Shown here: one piece after another, positions 44,631 to 49,958 of the stretch | Layout: the number at the start of each line of letters is the position of its first letter | How positions within the stretch are numbered: position 1 is the stretch's first letter | The notes under the pieces: generated by a model | The model's input: only the letters and a program-made list of their open reading frames with translations | What the model was told of the DNA's origin: nothing | Database searches by the model: none | Assembly (NCBI GenBank): GCA_021845665.1 | Contig: JAJZVO010000031.1 | Location: 1-49,958 of the forward strand | Source of the DNA: Bacteroidota bacterium | Lineage (GTDB): Bacteria; Bacteroidota; Ignavibacteria; Kryptoniales; JAKASW01 | DNA length: 49,958 nucleotides | Direction of reading: 5' to 3' | Made by a program: the position numbers and the translations under genes

Positions 44631-47258
44631 ATGAGACTCTCACTCCCAAATATACTGCCGAAGATTTTCCCCGCGGTCAGGTCAGGTGGTAATCGAATTG
44701 ATATATCGCCGGAGCTCCTGAAGGCATCGACGAGTCCGGTAGAGGAACTATACAAAGCTCATGGCACTTCCGAAGAAGGTCTTAGCGGCGAGGAGGCCGA
44801 GCGCAGGCTTGAGGAATACGGAGCGAACGTCGTTGTCCGTGAGAAGAGAAGCGGCCGGCTGAAGCTCCTTGTCAGCGCGATCATAAACCCACTTGTCATT
44901 CTGCTGGCGGTACTGGCAACGGTGTCGCTTCTCACCCAGGACGTCGAGACTGCTGTCATCATCGGCGTAATGGTCGTGATGGGAATTGTCCTGAGGTTCG
45001 TGCAGGAGTATCGTGCGGATACGGCTGCAGCCAAGTTAAAGGCCATGATCCATGTAACCGCGACAGTCATGCGAGACGGCGCTGCGAAAGAAGTCCCTCT
45101 TGCTGAGATTGTGCCCGGCGATATAGTGAAGCTCGCTGCGGGAGATATGATACCGGCCGATGTGCGACTTCTTGCATCAAAGGACTTGTTTGTTATCCAG
45201 AGCAGTCTGACGGGTGAGTCTCTGCCAGTCGAGAAATTTGATGTCCTGCAAAACGGTCAGGCCCGAACTCCCCTCGAATCCCAAAACCTTTGTTTTCTCG
45301 GCACTAGCGTGGAAAGCGGATCCGGAGTTGCGCTTGTTGTCAACACGGGTTTCAAGACGTATCTCGGACAGATGGCAGGGCTGATTACATCCCAGACGCA
45401 GGAAACGAGTTTCGACAAAGGGGTGAAGCGCTTCACATGGCTGATGCTCCGGTTCATGTTCGTGATGGTCCCGTTCGTGTTTTTGATCAACGGTCTTACG
45501 AAGGGTAACTGGCGCGAAGCGTTCTTCTTCGCACTCGCGGTTGCTGTCGGGCTTACACCTGAAATGCTTCCCATGATTGTTACCGTATGCCTGTCGAAGG
45601 GCGCGATAGCGATGTCGAAGAAGAAAGTCATAATAAAGCGTCTTAATTCGATACAGAATCTCGGAGCGATGGACGTCTTGTGTACGGATAAAACCGGCAC
45701 TCTGACGGTCGACCACGTAATCCTTGAACAGCATTGTGACGTCGTCCAAAACGAGGATGACGATGTACTCATGCTCGCATACCTTAACAGTCATTTCCAG
45801 ACCGGATTGAGAAATATCCTGGACCGGGCGATACTTGCGCGAAAGGAAATCCACGAACAGCTTCATATACCTGAACACAGGAAGGTCGATGAGATACCGT
45901 TCGATTTTTCCAGGAAGGTCATGTCGGTGGTGGTGGAACTCCCGGACGCAAAGACCCGGATGATCACGAAAGGGGCGCCCGAAGAGATATTCAAGAGATG
46001 CACCGATTTCGAATTGGACGGAGAGATTCATTCGATCGATCCTGTTCTTATAACGGATCTGAAGGAGGAATACGAGAGGTTAAGCCGGGACGGTTTCAGG
46101 GTTCTTGCGCTCGCTTACAAAGATCTGGACAGGAAGCAGGCCTACACGAAGGATGATGAAACCGGTATGATATTGAAAGGATATCTTGCCTTCCTGGATC
46201 CACCGAAGGAGACTGCCTCGCCTGCTATACAGGCTCTCCAGAACCACGGCATAGCGGTTAAAGTGCTAACCGGTGACAACGAACTCGTTACAAAGAAAAT
46301 ATGCAGTGAAGTTGGCTTGCCTGTCGAGCACATGCTTCTGGGTAGTGAAGTATCCCAGATGTCCGACCAGGATCTTGCCGAAACCGCTGAGAGAACGACC
46401 GTATTTGCACGCCTCTCACCTGCGGACAAGCAAAGAATTGTAAAAGCTCTCCAGGCAAAGGGGCATGCTGTCGGCTTCATGGGTGATGGCATCAACGATG
46501 CAGCTGCTCTCCGTGCCGCGGATGTCGGCATCTCGGTCGACTCCGCTGTCGACATCGCCAAAGAATCCGCGGATGCCATACTTCTCGAAAAGAGTCTTAT
46601 GGTTCTCGAAGAGGGGGTTGTCGAAGGGAGAAAAGTCTTCGCGAACATTCTCAAGTACATCCGTATGGGCGCAAGCTCGAACTTCGGAAACATGTTCAGC
46701 GTTCTTGGGGCGAGTATCTTCCTTCCTTTCTTGCCGATGATACCCATCCAGATACTGACTAATAACCTGCTGTATGACATTTCGCAGACCTCGATCCCGA
46801 CAGATGACGTCGATCCTGAACAGGTGGCGAAACCTCGGCCCTGGTCGATCGGTGAGCTTACAAGGTTCATCCTGTTCATAGGCCCCGTCAGTTCAATTTT
46901 TGACTATACCACCTTTTTTATGATGCTTTATCTCTTTCATTGCTGGGACCCGGCACGCGCTTCGCTTTTTCAGACCGGCTGGTTCGTCGAGTCGCTGCTT
47001 ACGCAAACCCTGATAATACATGTTATCAGGACGAACAAGATACCATTTCTGCAAAGCAGGGCAAGCTGGCCGCTGATGCTCACCAGTGTCATAGTAATGG
47101 GAATTGGCATATACCTGCCTCATTCTCCATTTGCATCGGCATTAGGCTTCGTAGGGCTCCCGGCCTTGTATTGGCCGTTGATTGTTTTGACGCTGCTCAG
47201 CTACGTCGTCCTGACACAATTCGTAAAGGGTTTCCTTCTCAAGAGAGCATGGTTGTAA
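44631..47258 (+). CDS. mgtA: Mg2+-transporting P-type ATPase (P3B, MgtA-like)
   Basis: 875 residues. Inner membrane ATPase importing Mg2+. Phosphorylation motif CTDKTGTLT (Asp353), dephosphorylation motif LTGESLP, TGDNELVTKKI, hinge MGDGINDAAALRAADVGISVD. The membrane signature NMFSVLGASIFLPFLPMIP with LYDISQ and PTDDVDPE is specific for MgtA/MgtB rather than Ca2+ pumps. N-terminal GLSGEEAERRLEEYGAN is the cation-ATPase N domain. GAGGG lies about 12 bases before ATG 44631. Confidence 0.93.
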   Translation: MRLSLPNILPKIFPAVRSGGNRIDISPELLKASTSPVEELYKAHGTSEEGLSGEEAERRLEEYGANVVVREKRSGRLKLLVSAIINPLVILLAVLATVSLLTQDVETAVIIGVMVVMGIVLRFVQEYRADTAAAKLKAMIHVTATVMRDGAAKEVPLAEIVPGDIVKLAAGDMIPADVRLLASKDLFVIQSSLTGESLPVEKFDVLQNGQARTPLESQNLCFLGTSVESGSGVALVVNTGFKTYLGQMAGLITSQTQETSFDKGVKRFTWLMLRFMFVMVPFVFLINGLTKGNWREAFFFALAVAVGLTPEMLPMIVTVCLSKGAIAMSKKKVIIKRLNSIQNLGAMDVLCTDKTGTLTVDHVILEQHCDVVQNEDDDVLMLAYLNSHFQTGLRNILDRAILARKEIHEQLHIPEHRKVDEIPFDFSRKVMSVVVELPDAKTRMITKGAPEEIFKRCTDFELDGEIHSIDPVLITDLKEEYERLSRDGFRVLALAYKDLDRKQAYTKDDETGMILKGYLAFLDPPKETASPAIQALQNHGIAVKVLTGDNELVTKKICSEVGLPVEHMLLGSEVSQMSDQDLAETAERTTVFARLSPADKQRIVKALQAKGHAVGFMGDGINDAAALRAADVGISVDSAVDIAKESADAILLEKSLMVLEEGVVEGRKVFANILKYIRMGASSNFGNMFSVLGASIFLPFLPMIPIQILTNNLLYDISQTSIPTDDVDPEQVAKPRPWSIGELTRFILFIGPVSSIFDYTTFFMMLYLFHCWDPARASLFQTGWFVESLLTQTLIIHVIRTNKIPFLQSRASWPLMLTSVIVMGIGIYLPHSPFASALGFVGLPALYWPLIVLTLLSYVVLTQFVKGFLLKRAWL

Positions 47259-47380
47259 ACCTCCTGTTCTTCGATAGAACGCTCTGCAAATCGGGTTCAG
47301 GCGGAACGAGCCGGCGTCAGGACGAGCGCAATCGATTGAATTCTTAGCGACATAGCTGCCCTAAAGTTCGGAAAGGATAT

Positions 47381-48559
47381 ATGGATAAACCGTTTCACAT
47401 TGCCACAGCAAAAGACATTCTCGAAGGAAGAGTCACGGATATATACTTTCATCGTGCAATGGAAGTTCTGCAATCGAAAGGGATACGCGCACGCGCGAAG
47501 GCTGAATTTGTCGTCAAGAGGTTCCCGAGAAAATATCCCTGGGCGGTGCTTGCCGGACTTGACGAAGCTATGGCTCTCTTGCGGACGCTGCCCGTTAAGG
47601 TAAAATCAATGCCCGAAGGGACGGTCTTTTATCCGGGTGAACCGGTAATGGTTGTCGAAGGAATGTACCAGGACTTCGCGATTCATGAAACGGCTCTGCT
47701 CGGGTTATTGTGTCAGGCATCGGGGATAGCAACGAAGGCCGCGCGGGTTCGTGTTGCTGCGGGCAGAAAGCCGGTAGTTCATTTTGGGGCACGCAGGATG
47801 CACCCGGCAATCAGTCCTATGATAGATCGGAGTGCCTACATAGGTGGGTGCGATGGCGTTGCTACGGTTGCAGGCGGAGAGCTCCTCGGGATTCCCCCAA
47901 GCGGGACGATGCCCCACGCAATGATTCTTCTCTTCCGCGATACGGTAGAAGCTGCAAAGGCATTCGATGACGTTATCGATCCCCTCGTGCAGCGTACGGT
48001 ATTAATCGACACTTTCGGAGACGAAAAATTCGAATCGATCAGGGCAGCAGAAGCGCTCGGGAAAAAGTTGTTTGCCGTCAGACTCGATACGCCTGGCTCT
48101 CGTCGAGGGGATTTTCGCGCCATTTGCAATGAGGTCCGGTGGGAGTTGGACATACGCGGCTTCAAGCACGTGAAGATACTGGTCAGCGGCGGTGTGGACG
48201 AATTCTCGATAGGCAATCTTAACGACGTGGTCGATCTTTACGGAGTCGGCACCTCCATCAGCAGTTCTCCGGTGCTCGACTTCGCGATGGATATCGTCGA
48301 AATTGATGGCCAACCTTTGGCGAAGCGGGGCAAGTCTTCCGGGGAAAAACAGGTCTTCTTAAATAAGAAGAGCGGTGCGCGCTATGTCGACCTCGCATCG
48401 ACGAAAGCGCGGAGAGGTTTCCTACCGCTTCTGAAGCCTCGGCTTGAGAGTGGAAAGCTTCTTGGCCGTGAACATTCGCACAGCCAGGTAAGAGAATACG
48501 TGTTGAAACAGATAAAAGAACTGAAGCTAGAAATTGAACCTGGATTTGAGCGGCAATGA
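47381..48559 (+). CDS. pncB: Nicotinate phosphoribosyltransferase
   Basis: 392 residues of the archaeal-like short branch. Makes nicotinate mononucleotide from nicotinate and PRPP in NAD salvage. Blocks: TDIYFHRAMEVLQ near the start, FHETALLG-like IHETALLGLLCQASGIATKA, HFGARRMHPAISPMIDRSAYIGG, PPSGTMPHA, and VSGGVDEFSIG ... YGVGTSI. AAAGGA precedes ATG 47381. The end overlaps the next frame by 26 bases. Confidence 0.92.
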   Translation: MDKPFHIATAKDILEGRVTDIYFHRAMEVLQSKGIRARAKAEFVVKRFPRKYPWAVLAGLDEAMALLRTLPVKVKSMPEGTVFYPGEPVMVVEGMYQDFAIHETALLGLLCQASGIATKAARVRVAAGRKPVVHFGARRMHPAISPMIDRSAYIGGCDGVATVAGGELLGIPPSGTMPHAMILLFRDTVEAAKAFDDVIDPLVQRTVLIDTFGDEKFESIRAAEALGKKLFAVRLDTPGSRRGDFRAICNEVRWELDIRGFKHVKILVSGGVDEFSIGNLNDVVDLYGVGTSISSSPVLDFAMDIVEIDGQPLAKRGKSSGEKQVFLNKKSGARYVDLASTKARRGFLPLLKPRLESGKLLGREHSHSQVREYVLKQIKELKLEIEPGFERQ

Positions 48560-48953
48560 GTTTGCCGCATTAGTCGCCCAACGACTCGGCAGGCGCCTCG
48601 AAAATCCGGGGGCCATCGCAGCCTTTTACGACTTGGCCTTGCGCGTAGGGAAGACAACGGACTTCAATGATCTCGCTTTCTACGCAAAGAGCTATCAAAA
48701 AGTGGCCCGGCTGCTTTCCAATGAAAGAGCCGACGACAGGACAAAATATACGGCCACGGAAGAGCTTAAGTCACTAGTTGTTCGATTTACAGGCCTGGCG
48801 GAGGGCATTCTGGCAAAGCTGCCGGATGAAGAAGGCGATCGGTTGCGTTCGAGATACTTCGTCCTTACTCAAGATTCTTTTCGAAATCTTCAGACCCTGA
48901 TGAGCGATTTCGCGGAAGTGAAAGATTTTATGCTTTTGGAACGCGGTGGGTGA
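48534..48953 (+). CDS. Hypothetical helical protein
   Basis: 139 residues from TTG 48534 (or TTG 48546), overlapping pncB. All-helical by pattern: EFAALVAQRLGRRLENPGAI, FYDLALRVGKTTDFNDLAF, ATEELKSLVVRFTGLAEGIL and RNLQTLMSDFAEVKDFM. No membrane segment or known motif. Base composition matches its neighbours, so it looks native. Function unknown. Confidence 0.6.
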   Translation: MNLDLSGNEFAALVAQRLGRRLENPGAIAAFYDLALRVGKTTDFNDLAFYAKSYQKVARLLSNERADDRTKYTATEELKSLVVRFTGLAEGILAKLPDEEGDRLRSRYFVLTQDSFRNLQTLMSDFAEVKDFMLLERGG

Positions 48954-48992
48954 AAGGGAAAGCAATAACAGGATTCGCGTGAAAGGGGAGAT

Positions 48993-49958
48993 TTAGGCGG
49001 GATCTGTCAGGTGAGATAATATCCGGGCCGATATTTCCTCACAAAGTCTGAACCCCTTCTTCAACAAGTGAACAACATCGGCTTTGTATTCACAATATCC
49101 GGCCTCCTGCAACCAGGTTATCGCATCATCTGGAATCGAAACGGCGAACAGACTTTCGAGTTCACCGGTATCCAGGAATCCCTGCCGTAGATGGAGGAGC
49201 ACGTATTCGTCGATCATTTGGGATCGGGTCAGGGTCTCTCTGGCGGAAACTGGAATTATCCCGGTGTCGATCTCCGATAGATAAGTTGTGAGGCTGGATA
49301 CGTTCCACCACCTCTGACCGTCTACGTAAGAATGAGCGCTCGGCCCAAAGGAGGCGTACGAATGGGCGTTCCAGTATTTCAAGTTATGTCTGCACCGATA
49401 ACCCGGGCGCGAGTAATTTGATATCTCATAGTGGATCAGCCCGTGTTCTTCCATGATTGACATAACTCGTTCGTACATATCCGCTTCAGAGGATTCGCCT
49501 GCGGGCTGGATCTCCCCTTTTTCCACCGCGGCATTCAGCGGCGTGCCAGGTTCGACTATAAGGCCGTAAGCCGAGATGTGTTCCGTTTCGAGCGACAGCG
49601 CCTTATCAAGGTTAGCTGTTAGCCGTTCGACTGTCTGTCCTGGGAGAGCGTATATCATGTCGATATTTACGTTTGCGAAGCCTGCTTTTCTGGCTTTCGC
49701 AACTGCGCTCACGGCCTCTTCCGCGTTGTGAATTCGTGAGAGGAACTTCAGCTCATCGTCAAAAAATGACTGCACGCCGAAGCTAAGCCTGTTGACTCCG
49801 AGAGAGCGGTATTCGGAAAGATAGGTGGTATCGACGGTGCCCGGATTACACTCCAGTGTGAATTCCGAATGTTCTGCAATCTGAAATGTACCTGCTATTG
49901 CGGATATTATACGCTCGAGTTCGGAGGGAGTCAAAAGCGAAGGCGTCCCACCTAGATC
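48993..49958 (-). CDS. hemW: Heme chaperone HemW (radical SAM), C-terminal part
   Basis: Runs off the right edge; 321 residues are visible. Coproporphyrinogen-dehydrogenase-like radical SAM family. The visible part begins (D)LGGTPSLLTPSELERI and includes FTLECNPGT, GVNRLSFGVQSF, RAGFANVNIDMIYALPGQ-like KAGFANVNIDMIYALPGQT and HYEISNYSRPGYRCRHNLKYW, then a HemN C-terminal domain. The CxxxCxxC iron-sulfur motif should lie beyond the edge. HemW is more likely than HemN from the short length and NLKYW block. Confidence 0.88.
   Translation of the reverse strand, partial: DLGGTPSLLTPSELERIISAIAGTFQIAEHSEFTLECNPGTVDTTYLSEYRSLGVNRLSFGVQSFFDDELKFLSRIHNAEEAVSAVAKARKAGFANVNIDMIYALPGQTVERLTANLDKALSLETEHISAYGLIVEPGTPLNAAVEKGEIQPAGESSEADMYERVMSIMEEHGLIHYEISNYSRPGYRCRHNLKYWNAHSYASFGPSAHSYVDGQRWWNVSSLTTYLSEIDTGIIPVSARETLTRSQMIDEYVLLHLRQGFLDTGELESLFAVSIPDDAITWLQEAGYCEYKADVVHLLKKGFRLCEEISARILSHLTDPA

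Overview
The window is about 50 kb of a bacterial chromosome of roughly 50% GC, mostly dense, short-spaced housekeeping operons on the + strand. Gene content points to the Bacteroidota/Chlorobiota/Ignavibacteriota (FCB) group. It has an LPS-type outer membrane (waaA, FadL-type porin), atpD-atpC split from the rest of the ATP synthase genes, DUF3108 and DUF4292 envelope proteins, an EnvC-like LytM protein and a DUF3417-type glucan phosphorylase. Clear Shine-Dalgarno sites and sigma70-like promoters (TTGNNN-17-TAAAWT types) fit a Chlorobi/Ignavibacteria-like lineage better than the class Bacteroidia. This placement is inference from gene content, not a database match.

Layout. 1-3.1 kb: edge of a Rossmann-fold oxidoreductase, a FadL-family porin and an SGNH lipoprotein closed by a strong terminator. 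3.1-11.8 kb: zinc-ribbon membrane protein, purL, YihY-like membrane protein, an extended SDR gene broken by one frameshift, glgP-type phosphorylase and transketolase. 11.9-13.0 kb: serine beta-lactamase-like hydrolase. 13.0-15.9 kb: the only accessory, decaying stretch. It holds a degenerate 21-bp tandem repeat, a small secreted protein interrupted by one stop codon, a ParE/RelE-Phd type toxin-antitoxin pair with a visible promoter and operator, and the wreck of an IS110-family transposase. 15.9-23.3 kb: DUF1697, plsY-gpsA behind a palindrome-overlapped promoter, a P1-family peptidase, larC and priA.

23.4-27.6 kb is a minus-strand operon: GT9 glycosyltransferase, DUF3108 protein, CPBP protease, multi-zinc-finger DUF2007 protein and cdsA, nearly all joined by 4-5 base start/stop overlaps. 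27.7-35.5 kb is a + strand run: xseA-xseB-dxs, Gfo/Idh oxidoreductase, SAM hydrolase-like protein, ribD, riboflavin synthase, a hypothetical and a DUF971 protein. A Deg-type protease (minus) and atpDC (plus) diverge from about 37.4 kb. 39.4-44.4 kb is an envelope cluster: TPR lipoprotein, DUF4292 lipoprotein, EnvC-like protein and WaaA. Then come an mgtA-type Mg2+ ATPase, nicotinate phosphoribosyltransferase, an unknown small protein, and the C-terminal part of HemW running off the right edge.

Functional themes are envelope building (plsY, gpsA, cdsA, waaA, EnvC, DUF4292, GT9), cofactor synthesis (ribD/ribE, dxs, pncB, larC, hemW) and central carbon and energy (glgP, tkt, atpDC). I see no CRISPR array, rRNA, tRNA or phage module. 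The most unusual material is the 13.0-15.6 kb scar region and several promoter-operator structures. I found no convincing wholly new multi-gene system.
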